From Owenweeksia sp965214115 (GTDB taxonomy: Bacteria > Bacteroidota > Bacteroidia > Flavobacteriales > Schleiferiaceae), in assembly GCA_965214115.1 (NCBI GenBank), contig CBDCAU010000005.1, positions 62,001 to 126,000 of the forward strand: DNA of 64,000 nucleotides. Reading direction: 5' to 3'. The translations under genes were made by a program, and so were the position numbers. Position 1 is the first letter of the stretch, and each line of letters opens with the position of its first letter. Below, in pieces: positions 25,464 to 34,102 of this stretch. A model generated the notes under the pieces. It saw only the letters and a program-made list of their open reading frames with translations. It did no database searches and had not been told where the DNA came from.

Positions 25464-26450
25464 ATGGAAAACACCACGATGAATCGCCCAATTTCTGAAT
25501 TTATAGAAGACAACTTTCTGCATTTCAACGCCGCTGCGTTGGTGGATGCCGCGAAGGGCTACAACGCTCACCTGGAAGCCGGCGGCAAAATGTTGATTTC
25601 GCTGGCCGGCGCGATGAGCACCGCAGAATTGGGCAAGAGTTTGGCGGAAATGATCCGGCAGGACAAGGTGCAAATCATCTCCTGCACGGGCGCCAATTTG
25701 GAGGAAGACATTATGAATTTGGTGGCGCACAAATCCTATAAAAGGGTGCCGAACTACCGCGACCTCACCCCGCAGCAAGAGCGCGAATTGTTGGACGACG
25801 GCTTCAACCGCGTTACGGACACTTGCATTCCCGAAGAGGAAGCGTTCCGGCGATTGCAAAAACACATTTTCGAAATTTGGCAAAATGCCGAGAAAAACGG
25901 CGAGCGGAAATTGCCCCACGAGTTTATGTATGAAATGCTGAACAGCGGGGTTTTGGAGCAGTATTATGAAATTGACCCCAAAAACAGTTGGATGCTGGCG
26001 GCAGCGGAAAAAAATCTCCCCATCATCTGCCCCGGCTGGGAAGACAGCACAATGGGAAATATTTTTGCCAGCTATTGCGTGAAAGGCGAATTGACCCCTT
26101 CCACCGTAAAAAGCGGCATTGAATATATGACCTGGCTGGCCGATTGGTATCCCAAAAATTCCACGGGAAAAGGCGTGGGATTTTTCCAGATCGGCGGCGG
26201 CATCGCGGGCGATTTTCCCATTTGCGTGGTGCCGATGCTGTACCAAGATCTGGAGATGGAAGACATTCCTTTTTGGAGTTATTTCTGCCAGATCAGCGAC
26301 AGCACCACCAGCTTTGGCAGCTACTCTGGCGCGGTGCCGAACGAAAAAATCACGTGGGGAAAACTGGATGCCGACACCCCGAAATTTATTGTGGAATCCG
26401 ATGCGACAATTGTCGCGCCCCTTATTTTTGCTTATGTCTTGAACCGTTGA
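25464..26450 (+). CDS. Deoxyhypusine synthase-like protein (possible homospermidine synthase)
   Basis: A 328-residue protein of the DHS family. LISLAGAMSTAELGKSLAEM and CTGANLEEDIMNLV correspond to the NAD-binding region. PIICPGWEDSTMG and FQIGGGIAGDFPICVVPML follow in family order, and K300 in TWGKLD aligns with the lysine that forms the enzyme-butylamine intermediate. Bacteria lack eIF5A, so hypusine formation is not the expected role. Bacterial homologues are thought to transfer the aminobutyl group of spermidine to another amine, for example forming homospermidine. The adjacent arginine decarboxylase supports a polyamine role. Confidence 0.85.
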   Translation: MENTTMNRPISEFIEDNFLHFNAAALVDAAKGYNAHLEAGGKMLISLAGAMSTAELGKSLAEMIRQDKVQIISCTGANLEEDIMNLVAHKSYKRVPNYRDLTPQQERELLDDGFNRVTDTCIPEEEAFRRLQKHIFEIWQNAEKNGERKLPHEFMYEMLNSGVLEQYYEIDPKNSWMLAAAEKNLPIICPGWEDSTMGNIFASYCVKGELTPSTVKSGIEYMTWLADWYPKNSTGKGVGFFQIGGGIAGDFPICVVPMLYQDLEMEDIPFWSYFCQISDSTTSFGSYSGAVPNEKITWGKLDADTPKFIVESDATIVAPLIFAYVLNR

Positions 26451-26469
26451 ACTTTAAATTTTCTACTCT

Positions 26470-26784
26470 ATGAAAACGACCACCCAGAGCCCTCAAAAGC
26501 GGCTCATCATTGATTATAAAAACGTGACGCCCAACATCTTGCAGATGTTTTCGGACAAATTTCCCTATGGCTACGATGAGGGCGATTTGATCCAGTTTCG
26601 CAATGCCAAAGGCCAAACGGTGAAGTCCATCCCCATCGAAACGCCTGACGCAAAATACCTTATCAAAATCAGCGTGGAAATGGAAAAGAAGATAGAAGCT
26701 TTTGCGGACGACGAACCTCTGGAGGACGACGAGACCTTTATGGATGAAGGCGCGCCGGAAGATGAGGTAGGGGAGGAGGATTAA
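26470..26784 (+). CDS. Small acidic protein of unknown function
   Basis: A 104-residue protein starting 19 bases after the DHS-like gene. The first 75 residues look folded (RLIIDYKNVTPNILQMFSDK, FPYGYDEGDLIQFRNAKG). The remainder is a very acidic tail (DDEPLEDDETFMDEGAPEDE). The acidic tail and close spacing suggest a soluble protein of the same operon. No domain was recognised. Confidence 0.75.
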   Translation: MKTTTQSPQKRLIIDYKNVTPNILQMFSDKFPYGYDEGDLIQFRNAKGQTVKSIPIETPDAKYLIKISVEMEKKIEAFADDEPLEDDETFMDEGAPEDEVGEED

Positions 26785-26819
26785 AAGAATCGCCTTCTTT
26801 AGAAGCCATCCCGCGACAA

Positions 26820-26844
26820 AGTTTTGCACCACTTTTGCAAAACT
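26820..26844. promoter_or_regulatory. Inverted repeat AGTTTTGCA...TGCAAAACT
   Basis: A perfect 9-bp inverted repeat with a seven-base spacer lies directly before the ATG at 26852. It may be a protein-binding site or part of the promoter. No assignment can be made from sequence alone. Confidence 0.4.
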
Positions 26845-26851
26845 ATTTTTT

Positions 26852-27472
26852 ATGGCCGCATTCCTCAGAGTTTCCGTTTTGCTGTGTTCCAGTTTTTTGG
26901 GATTTCTTTTCCTTGCGCTGATGCCGGCCGCCAAAGCTCCGGCGGGAACTTTGTCCGTTCCGGGCTTGCGCAATATTTTCTTGGACGAACGCGAAATCAC
27001 CAATTCCGATTGGGCATTTTACATCCAATATTTAAAAGAAAAACACGGCGCGGATTCCGAAACCTATAAAAATGCGCTGCCCGATTCGGTGGTTTGGGAG
27101 CTGGCCTATCCCGATAATATGGATTATCAAAATTATCCCCTCACGGGCATTTCCTTTTCCCAAGCCAAAGATTTTTGCGCGTGGCGCTCGGCCTTTATTT
27201 CCGAAAAGGAAAAGCGGGAAATCACGTTCCAGATGCCCACTTTGCGCGAATATAAATTGACGCGGCCCGACAACGAAAATCCCATCGCGGCCGGTTTATA
27301 TTCCACGGGGCTCGGGTTTCGCGGGTTCTTGGGAATTTGCGACAACGCGGCCGAAATGACCGCCACGGAAGGGATTGCGGTCAGCGGGGGCAGCGCGGCT
27401 TGTCTCGATTCGCTCGAATATTTTTCGCCGCAACCTAATTTGGGATTTCGGTGCCGCGCTGTTTTGAAATAG
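26852..27472 (+). CDS. SUMF1/formylglycine-generating-enzyme-like exported protein
   Basis: A 206-residue protein with an N-terminal hydrophobic export signal (LLCSSFLGFLFLALM). The body has the FGE-sulfatase layout in compact form: IFLDEREITNSDWAFYIQYL, YPLTGISFSQAKDFCAWRSA, MPTLREYKL, GICDNAAEMTA and PNLGFRCRAVL at the end. It lacks the active-site cysteine pair of true formylglycine-generating enzymes, so it is more like the GldJ/GldK-type or other non-catalytic members. A structural or ligand-binding role is likely. Confidence 0.75.
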   Translation: MAAFLRVSVLLCSSFLGFLFLALMPAAKAPAGTLSVPGLRNIFLDEREITNSDWAFYIQYLKEKHGADSETYKNALPDSVVWELAYPDNMDYQNYPLTGISFSQAKDFCAWRSAFISEKEKREITFQMPTLREYKLTRPDNENPIAAGLYSTGLGFRGFLGICDNAAEMTATEGIAVSGGSAACLDSLEYFSPQPNLGFRCRAVLK

Positions 27473-27501
27473 CGCCACCGCTTCTACTTTTTGCGAATCC
27501 A

Positions 27502-28140
27502 ATGGCGCCGCTTCACATTCTTTCCCAAGATTTTTTGCTGCTTCCCGAAAAGTCGATTTTTTGGAAAAACGAAAGCACCCTCCTCATCGCCGACGCGCAC
27601 TTGGGCAAGGTTTCCCATTTTAGAAAAGCGGGGATTGCCGTGCCGCAAAAGGCCGCTGTGCAAAATCTCAAACAAATCGAATTTTTGATACAAAGACACC
27701 GCCCGCAGCGCGTCACTTTCCTCGGCGATTTGTTCCATTCCGAAATGAACGCCGAGTGGCTTTCGTTTAAAAATCTCTTGAAAAAATACCGCGAAACCGA
27801 GTTTGAACTGGTGCAGGGCAACCACGACATTTTCCACGACATCAGCTACGAAAACAGTCATTTTATATTGGAAAAAAACGCCGTGGCGCGCGGCCCGTTT
27901 TGGCTCAGCCACGAACCGGCCGAACACGAATCGCTCTATAACTTATGCGGCCATATCCATCCCGGCGTGCGGCTGTTTGGCGGCGGCAAGCAAAGCCTGC
28001 GGATGCCGTGTTTTTGGTTCGGCAAAAAAGGTGGGATTCTGCCCGCTTTCGGCGAATTCACGGGGCTGTTTCTATTAAAACCGAAAAAGGAAGATTCGGT
28101 GTTTGTGGTGGCGGAAAATCAGGTGATCAAGGCGGCGTGA
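27502..28140 (+). CDS. pdeM: PdeM-type (DNA ligase-associated) metallophosphoesterase
   Basis: The protein has 212 residues from the ATG at 27502, which follows the previous stop by 29 bases. All five phosphoesterase motifs are visible: IADAHLG (D-x-H), FLGDLFHS (GD), VQGNHD (GNHD), WLSHEP and CGHIHPG. The order and length match the PdeM family, which elsewhere sits with an ATP-dependent DNA ligase and a DEXH helicase (Lhr-type) in a DNA-repair set. Neither partner is in this window, so the gene is separated from its usual neighbours here. Confidence 0.88.
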   Translation: MAPLHILSQDFLLLPEKSIFWKNESTLLIADAHLGKVSHFRKAGIAVPQKAAVQNLKQIEFLIQRHRPQRVTFLGDLFHSEMNAEWLSFKNLLKKYRETEFELVQGNHDIFHDISYENSHFILEKNAVARGPFWLSHEPAEHESLYNLCGHIHPGVRLFGGGKQSLRMPCFWFGKKGGILPAFGEFTGLFLLKPKKEDSVFVVAENQVIKAA

Positions 28141-28155
28141 AAAGCGGTTTTTGGA

Positions 28156-28788
28156 TTACTCCGATTCAATCAAATCTGAGAAAATTTCCACAAAATCCAA
28201 CTCCAAATCGGGGAACAATTCTGGCGAAACAAACTGCTGGTTTTTAATGATTTCCTCCCGATATTTTTCGTAGTCCAAAACATAGCGGATCAAAGTGCGC
28301 TCTTCAATGCTCACTACCCAATATTCTTTCACGCCGTGTTTTTCATAGAGATTTTTCTTGTGCGTCAAATCTTTGCTGGCGGTAGAAGGCGATAAGATTT
28401 CAACGATAAAATCCGGCGCTCCGATGCAACCTCGACGGATTATTTTAGAGCGGTCGCAAATCACGCAAATGTCAGGCTGAACCACATTTTCCGCTTCTTT
28501 CCAATGCTGGCCACTCTCAGGAAAATAGACGTTATAAGGCGCATCACGAACGGCGCATTTTTTCTTTTTGAAATAAGTGGATAATTCTCGCTGCAAGTCG
28601 CCGGACACCTTTTGGTGAGGGTCGAGCGGCGCGGCACTCATATCAAACACCCGCCCGCCAATCAGCTCTACCATATACTCCATCGTCCACTCCAAATAAT
28701 CGGCGGCAGTGTAACGGCGGCCGTATGCCATATCCGGCTCGCGCGCTGTCATTTTGGAAATATCTTCCTCGGTTTGCTCGTAGCTCAT
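28156..28788 (-). CDS. Uma2 (DUF820) family PD-(D/E)XK nuclease-like protein
   Basis: A 210-residue protein. VVQPDICVICDRS and GAPDFIVEILSPSTASKDLTHK give the conserved PD and E-x-L elements of the DUF820/Uma2 restriction-endonuclease-like fold. YEKHGVKEYWVVSIEER follows as usual. The family is abundant in Bacteroidota and cyanobacteria, often in multiple copies, and its function is not established. The start is one base from the stop of a close tandem paralogue at 28790-29426. Confidence 0.85.
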   Translation of the reverse strand: MSYEQTEEDISKMTAREPDMAYGRRYTAADYLEWTMEYMVELIGGRVFDMSAAPLDPHQKVSGDLQRELSTYFKKKKCAVRDAPYNVYFPESGQHWKEAENVVQPDICVICDRSKIIRRGCIGAPDFIVEILSPSTASKDLTHKKNLYEKHGVKEYWVVSIEERTLIRYVLDYEKYREEIIKNQQFVSPELFPDLELDFVEIFSDLIESE

Positions 28789-28789
28789 T

Positions 28790-29426
28790 TTAATCGTCGT
28801 ATTCCATCAAATCATCAAAAACTTCTTCAAAATCAATCACCAAATCGGGGAAAAGTGTCGGGGCAATTTTGGAGGGATTCTCAATGAGTTCTTCTTGATA
28901 TTTTCCATTTTCCAAAACAAAGCGCACCACCGAGCGCTCGTCGATGCTCACCACCCAATATTCTTGCACGCCGTGTTTTTCGTAGAGGTTTTTCTTGTGC
29001 GTCAAATCTTTGCTGGCCGTGGCCGGAGAGAGTATTTCCACCAAAAAATCAGGTGCGCCCACGCAGCCTCGCCGGATTTTTTTTGATTTGTCGCAAACTA
29101 CATAAAGGTCAGGCTGCACCACGTCTTCCGCCTCCTTCCAATGCTGGCCTTTCTTTGGAAAATACACGTCCGATGGCGCTATTCGGACGTAACATTTCTT
29201 TTTATGAAAATAATTTCCAATTGCGAGGGTGAGGTCAATCACTACTTTTTGATGGTCGTCCACTGGCGAGGGGCTCATCCTAAAAACCCGCCCTCCAATC
29301 AGTTCCACCATATAATCCATCGTCCACTCCAGATAATCGGCGGCGCGTGTAGCGGCGGCCGTAGGTCATATCCGGCTCGCGCGCTGTCATTTTGGAAATG
29401 TCTTCTTCGGTTGGTTCGTAGCTCAT
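28790..29426 (-). pseudogene. Second Uma2 (DUF820) gene with a +1 frameshift near the N-terminus
   Basis: The reading frame from about 29340 down to 28790 is intact and closely parallels the gene at 28156-28788 (VVQPDLYVVCDKS, GAPDFLVEILSPATASKD). Upstream, the expected N-terminus (MSYEPTEEDISKMTAREPDM, from the ATG at 29426) is present but in another frame. The paralogue has GGCGGCAGTGTA where this gene has GGCGGCGCGTGTA (around 29339-29351, plus strand), one base longer. An internal ATG at 29320 would give a 176-residue protein lacking about 30 residues. The pair is a recent tandem duplication. The extra base may be real or a consensus error. Confidence 0.8.
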
Positions 29427-29452
29427 CTTCCAAAAGTAGCAAAGATTTTTTA

Positions 29453-30334
29453 TCAAGAAAACTGGCGCAAAATGCCGCGCACCTGTTCGATGTAGCCGCC
29501 GCCAAACAAATTGACGTGCACCAAAAGCGGGTACAGATTGTGGAGATCCACGCGCTGTTCCCAGCCTTTTTCCAAGGGATATTCTTCATTGTAAAAACGA
29601 TAGAATTCCGCGTCGAAACCACCGAAGAGTTTCGTCATCGCAATGTCCATTTCGCGGTGGCCGCAATAGATGGCGGGGTCGAAAAGGACGGGGTTGCCGG
29701 CGCGGTCGCTCATAAAATTGCCGCTCCACAAATCGCCGTGGAGAAGGGCGGGTCTTTCATCGGGAACGAGGTCTATAATTTTCTTTAAAAGAGTTTCAAA
29801 CTTTTGAATATCAGCTTTTTGAAAATGACTGGCATCGCGCGCCAATCTCAGCATCGGTTCGATTCGCATTTCTGCAAAGAAGGTAGGCCAATCCTTTTTC
29901 CAATCATTGTTTTGAACCAAACTGCCAATGAAATTGGGATGATCCAAACCAAATTCTTCCTCCGAATTTTGGTGCAACCGCGCCAAGCCACGCCCGAAAC
30001 GCGGCCAAAATTTCTCCCCCTTGTCGCCGCCCGGAATGTATTGCATCACAAAATACGCCTTGCCGTCTTCCGTCTCGCCAACGCTGATGTCGCGCGGCAC
30101 GGGCAAAACGCGCGCTTCCGCAAGCCGCTGCAATCCCAGCATTTCCCTAAAAAACATATCGGGGAATTTCTTCGCATCGTTCAATTTCAAAAAGAAATCG
30201 CCGGCATCGGTTTCCAGATGGTAGCAATCGTTGATACTGCCGCCCGACACGGGGCGCGCATTTTCTAACTTTTCGATGGGGAAGCCGCCTTCCTGCAAAA
30301 ATTCAAGAAGAGAGCCTAATGTTTTCACCTGCAT
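29453..30334 (-). CDS. Fructosamine kinase family protein
   Basis: A 293-residue protein of the FN3K/APH-like kinase fold. It has GGSINDCYHLETDAGDFFLKL (nucleotide-binding beta strands and Lys), the catalytic HGDLWSGNFM and the metal-binding FDPAIYCGHREMDIAMTKLF, in family order. It should phosphorylate ketosamines or related glycation products to trigger their breakdown. The start overlaps the end of the upstream hybrid kinase gene by 32 bases. Confidence 0.9.
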   Translation of the reverse strand: MQVKTLGSLLEFLQEGGFPIEKLENARPVSGGSINDCYHLETDAGDFFLKLNDAKKFPDMFFREMLGLQRLAEARVLPVPRDISVGETEDGKAYFVMQYIPGGDKGEKFWPRFGRGLARLHQNSEEEFGLDHPNFIGSLVQNNDWKKDWPTFFAEMRIEPMLRLARDASHFQKADIQKFETLLKKIIDLVPDERPALLHGDLWSGNFMSDRAGNPVLFDPAIYCGHREMDIAMTKLFGGFDAEFYRFYNEEYPLEKGWEQRVDLHNLYPLLVHVNLFGGGYIEQVRGILRQFS

Positions 30335-32696
30335 TTTCGTCCAGATATTTCTTCAGACCTTGCCATTTGATGACCGCCATTTTCAGCTTGTCGGGGTTCA
30401 CGGGCTTGCTGATAAAATCGTTCATCCCCGCCTCAAAACAGTGTCGGCGGTCGATGTCGCCCTCGTTGGCCGTCACCGCCACAATGATGGGGCGCGCGTT
30501 GGAATGTTCTACTATTTTCCGCGCCGCTTCCAGTCCGTCCATCTCCGGCATCTGGATATCCATAAAAATAATATTGTAGTATTTTTTCATCGCCATCGCG
30601 TAGGCTTCTTTGCCGTTGTTGGCCAAGTCCACTTTCAGGCCGAGGTTTTCCAGCATCATAGCTAACAGCTTTTGGTTCACGGGGTTATCTTCCGCGTAGA
30701 GGATTTTGAGGTCGGTATCGATTTCGTTTTTGCGGAAAATGGAAGTGACGCCTTCCAGCGCATCGGGCCGCATTTTTTCTAAACTGATATTGAAACAAAC
30801 CTCCGTGCCCTGCCCGCGCTCGCTGCGCACCACCAAGTGGCCGCCCATCATTTCTACCAGTCGGTTCACCACTTTCAGCCCAAGCCCCACGCCGCGAAAT
30901 TTGCGTTTGTTGCCCGTTTCGCCTTGGCGGAATTTCTCGAAAAGCCGCTTGCGGTCGGCCCGCCCGATGCCAATGCCGGTGTCTTGCACCCGAAATCCGA
31001 TGAGCGCGGTTTCGTCGGATTCTTTTTCCAAATGGGCGGTGAGCAAAACGTGTCCTTTCTCGGTAAACTTGAACGCATTGTTTAGCAAGTTCATCAAAAT
31101 TTGCTTGATGCGGCTGGCGTCGCCGCGCAGCAAAGCGGGGATGCTATCATCGATTTTATATTCAAACCGGACCTTGTCTCTTCTTTGGTATTGCCGCGAA
31201 AGCGCCACCGCCGATTCCACGCAACCTTCGATGCTTACTGCGTTTCGGGTCAGTTTCAGTTCGCCAGTGTTTAGCTGGGTGATGCTCAAGACATCGTTGA
31301 TCATCGAGAGCAAAGTCTCGCCGTTTCGCCGGATGGCGCGCACCTTTTGCTCTTGGCTGTCCCTCAGTTTGGAATTTTCCAAAAAGGTGCTCATCCCCAA
31401 AATAGCGTTGAGCGGGGTTTTCAGCTCGTGGCTGATGGTGTTGAGAAAATCTTCGCGTGCCTGTGCCGCCGCCAAGGCCGCGCGGGACGAATCACGGTAA
31501 TTCCGACCGAAAATAATCGCCATCGCGAGAGCTTGCGAAAACACGAAAACGATGTTCGCCGCCACCGTCACCAAGGGGTTTTCTATAATCAAATGATTGG
31601 AAGCCAGCACTTTGCTGACAATCACCACCAAAAGAGCCACTACGCCCACCAAGCTGACCCACGTTAATTTATGTTGAAAGTTGAGCCGCGAAACCGCCGC
31701 CACACTCACCGCGACGAAAACCGCCGCCAAAAACACATAATAATAAGGTATCAAAAGCGTGATGACCGGCGGGGGCAAAAATGCGATGGTAAACGCCAGC
31801 CCCGCCGTGATGCCCGCCACGGTGTGAAAAATCCACGCGGGCAGCTCTTTAATCAATGTAATTTTTGCGAAATAAACGTAGAAAATCACGCTCACGAAAA
31901 CGGACAGATATTCCAGCCGAATCGCCACCACCCACTCCAAATCTTGAAAAATGGAATTGACGATGCCGTATTCCGAACTCAAAACCCAAATAGCGTAGGC
32001 AAATGTGAAAAGCGCGAAAAAGAGGCCGGACAAATCTTTGGTCTTGAACCAAAAAAGACCAATCGCGAAAACGCCCGCCAACAAAAGGCAGCCCGCCAAA
32101 AAGAGCGCGCTGCCCAGCTCCAAATTTCTTTTATAAAGAAGGTTGTTCACCGCGCTCATCTGCACCGCCATTTCCGGCCCGCCGCGGTGGTGGTGGAAGT
32201 TGGAAATCAGCAAGCGCAGTTCGTTTTTGCCGGGTTTCAAATCGGCCACTTTAAAACTTTGATATTTATTGGGAATCGCATCGTCTTCATTTTCAGACAC
32301 TTGTCCCGCTCCAAAAATTTCTGCGCCGTTCAAATACATTTCAAAAGCGGTATTGATATGCCCGATGCGGAATCCCTGTTGGGGAAATTTTTCGGGCATC
32401 CAAATGGTGAGGCAATAAGTGGCGGCGCCAAATTCGTGGAAGCCCGTTTCCATTGCGGGGATGTCGCGCCAATTCTGCAAAAACGGGACGTGCAGGCTTT
32501 TTTCCACGGCGGGCAACGACTGGGCGGGCGTCAATAGCCGATGGGGAAATACGGTCCAGTGGCCGTCCAGCGATTGAATGGGCAAGTTTTCAAAATCGAC
32601 TTGGCGCAGATCCAGCTCGCCGTGTTTCACCACGGGCTGGGCCATTGCGAAAAACGCCATCAGATTGAAAGCAAAAATTTTAATAAAGTTTTTCAA
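30303..32696 (-). CDS. 7TMR-DISM-type hybrid sensor histidine kinase/response regulator
   Basis: A 797-residue membrane protein with a signal peptide (1-19). A periplasmic beta-sandwich spans about 20-190 (WMPEKFPQQGFRIGHINTAF). Seven hydrophobic helices between about 195 and 400 form the 7TMR-DISM layout. Then HisKA (SHELKTPLNAILGMSTF), HATPase_c (NLLNNAFKFTEKGH, VQDTGIGIG, GVGLGLKVV) and a C-terminal receiver domain (ILYAEDNPVNQKL, FMDIQMPEMDG, SKPVNPDKL) follow. No separate DNA-binding output is fused, so phosphate would pass to an unknown partner or the receiver acts as a brake. Confidence 0.93.
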   Translation of the reverse strand: MKNFIKIFAFNLMAFFAMAQPVVKHGELDLRQVDFENLPIQSLDGHWTVFPHRLLTPAQSLPAVEKSLHVPFLQNWRDIPAMETGFHEFGAATYCLTIWMPEKFPQQGFRIGHINTAFEMYLNGAEIFGAGQVSENEDDAIPNKYQSFKVADLKPGKNELRLLISNFHHHRGGPEMAVQMSAVNNLLYKRNLELGSALFLAGCLLLAGVFAIGLFWFKTKDLSGLFFALFTFAYAIWVLSSEYGIVNSIFQDLEWVVAIRLEYLSVFVSVIFYVYFAKITLIKELPAWIFHTVAGITAGLAFTIAFLPPPVITLLIPYYYVFLAAVFVAVSVAAVSRLNFQHKLTWVSLVGVVALLVVIVSKVLASNHLIIENPLVTVAANIVFVFSQALAMAIIFGRNYRDSSRAALAAAQAREDFLNTISHELKTPLNAILGMSTFLENSKLRDSQEQKVRAIRRNGETLLSMINDVLSITQLNTGELKLTRNAVSIEGCVESAVALSRQYQRRDKVRFEYKIDDSIPALLRGDASRIKQILMNLLNNAFKFTEKGHVLLTAHLEKESDETALIGFRVQDTGIGIGRADRKRLFEKFRQGETGNKRKFRGVGLGLKVVNRLVEMMGGHLVVRSERGQGTEVCFNISLEKMRPDALEGVTSIFRKNEIDTDLKILYAEDNPVNQKLLAMMLENLGLKVDLANNGKEAYAMAMKKYYNIIFMDIQMPEMDGLEAARKIVEHSNARPIIVAVTANEGDIDRRHCFEAGMNDFISKPVNPDKLKMAVIKWQGLKKYLDENAGENIRLSS

Positions 32697-33034
32697 AGCC
32701 CCCTTTTTTTCTTTATTCTCAAAATGTATCCCAAACGAATAATTCCCCGATTATCAATCAATTAGAAATCAAAGCATTAGCATTTTTTTCTTGTTTTGGG
32801 AAATATAAGTCTCGGTAAAAATTTTATATCAAAAACGGCACGATTGGATAATCCAAATGAAGTGCTTTTTTCGTAACGGCCAAAGCGCATAAAGCATTTT
32901 GTTTGACAGGTTTTTAACAAGATTTTAACGGGTAATCCTCACTAATTGCGCGGCCGCCGCGTAAACTTTGCCGTGTCATTTAACATTCGTCCAAATCATA
33001 GTTTTGCACTTTCGTAAAAACGCCACAGAACCGT
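32697..33034. other. Divergent intergenic region; -7-like box for the moxR operon
   Basis: This region separates the divergent hybrid kinase and moxR genes. TAGTTTTG at 32999-33006 matches TAnnTTTG and lies 28 bases before the moxR ATG. A convincing -33 box is not seen. No reading frame or repeat family was recognised. Confidence 0.5.
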
Positions 33035-34039
33035 ATGGAAATTTCGCAAGAAAATACTGACATTCAAATTCTTAACGAAAAAATAAAGGAGGAAAGCGCC
33101 TTTATAGATTTGCTTTTGATGGAAATCCAAAAATCCATCATCGGACAAAAAACGATGCTGGAGCGCTTACTTTTAGCGCTTTTGGGAAACGGCCACATTC
33201 TTTTGGAAGGGGTGCCGGGCCTCGCCAAAACCTTGGCCATCAGCTCGTTGTCTAAAGCCATCGATGCCGATTTCAGCCGCGTGCAGTTTACGCCGGATTT
33301 GCTCCCGTCGGATGTGGTAGGCACGCAGATTTACAATCTCAATGAAAATAAGTTTTCGGTAAAGCAAGGGCCGATTTTCGCCAATTTCGTCCTCGCCGAC
33401 GAGATAAACCGCGCGCCCGCCAAGGTGCAAAGCGCGCTGCTGGAAGCGATGCAGGAGCGGCAGGTTACCATCGGCGACACTACTTTCAAATTACCGGAGC
33501 CGTTTCTGGTTCTTGCTACGCAAAACCCTGTGGAACAGGAAGGTACATATCCGTTGCCGGAAGCTCAAAGCGATCGTTTTATGTTGAAAACCGTCATTAC
33601 TTATCCCAAGATGGAGGAGGAACGGCTGATAATGCGGCAGAATTTGAGGGGCGGCGCGGAAGAAATTAGGCCGGTCGTAAACACGCAAACCATTTTGCAG
33701 GCACGCCAAACCGTGAAGCAAGTGTATATGGACGAAAAAATCGAAAAATACATTCTCGACATCATTTTCGCCACCCGCCGCCCCGAAGATTTTCGATTGC
33801 AAAATTTGAAACCGCTCATCAGTTTTGGCGCGTCGCCCCGCGGCAGCATTGGACTGGCGAACGCCGCGCGGGTCTTCGCTTTCATCAAAAGGCGCGGCTA
33901 CGTCATCCCCGAAGATGTGCGCGCCGTGGCGCTGGATGTTCTCCGCCACCGCATCGGCATCACCTACGAAGCCGAGGCGGAAAACGTGACTTCCGAGGAT
34001 ATCGTGAAGCAGATTTTGGATAGGGTGGAAGTACCGTAA
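33035..34039 (+). CDS. MoxR-family AAA+ ATPase of the Bat operon
   Basis: A 334-residue protein. It has Walker A GVPGLAKT, Walker B FVLADEINRAP and a sensor 1 element in FLVLATQNPVEQEGTYPLPE. The C-terminal lid has FGASPRGSIGLANAARVFAF, all typical of the MoxR (APE2220/MRP) branch. MoxR ATPases act as chaperones for VWA-domain partners, and BatA and BatB are encoded a few genes downstream. It is the first gene of the operon that runs to 41966. Confidence 0.94.
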   Translation: MEISQENTDIQILNEKIKEESAFIDLLLMEIQKSIIGQKTMLERLLLALLGNGHILLEGVPGLAKTLAISSLSKAIDADFSRVQFTPDLLPSDVVGTQIYNLNENKFSVKQGPIFANFVLADEINRAPAKVQSALLEAMQERQVTIGDTTFKLPEPFLVLATQNPVEQEGTYPLPEAQSDRFMLKTVITYPKMEEERLIMRQNLRGGAEEIRPVVNTQTILQARQTVKQVYMDEKIEKYILDIIFATRRPEDFRLQNLKPLISFGASPRGSIGLANAARVFAFIKRRGYVIPEDVRAVALDVLRHRIGITYEAEAENVTSEDIVKQILDRVEVP

Positions 34040-34065
34040 ACAGTTGGCAGTCAGCAGTTGGCAAT
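34039..34065. repeat. CAGTTGGCAGTCAGCAGTTG-type dispersed repeat
   Basis: It lies between moxR and the DUF58 gene. The same word occurs in reverse complement at about 59683-59712, downstream of sdhB. Confidence 0.7.
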
Positions 34066-34102
34066 ATTGCAAACTGCAAACTGAAAAATTGCAAACTGGA
34101 AA

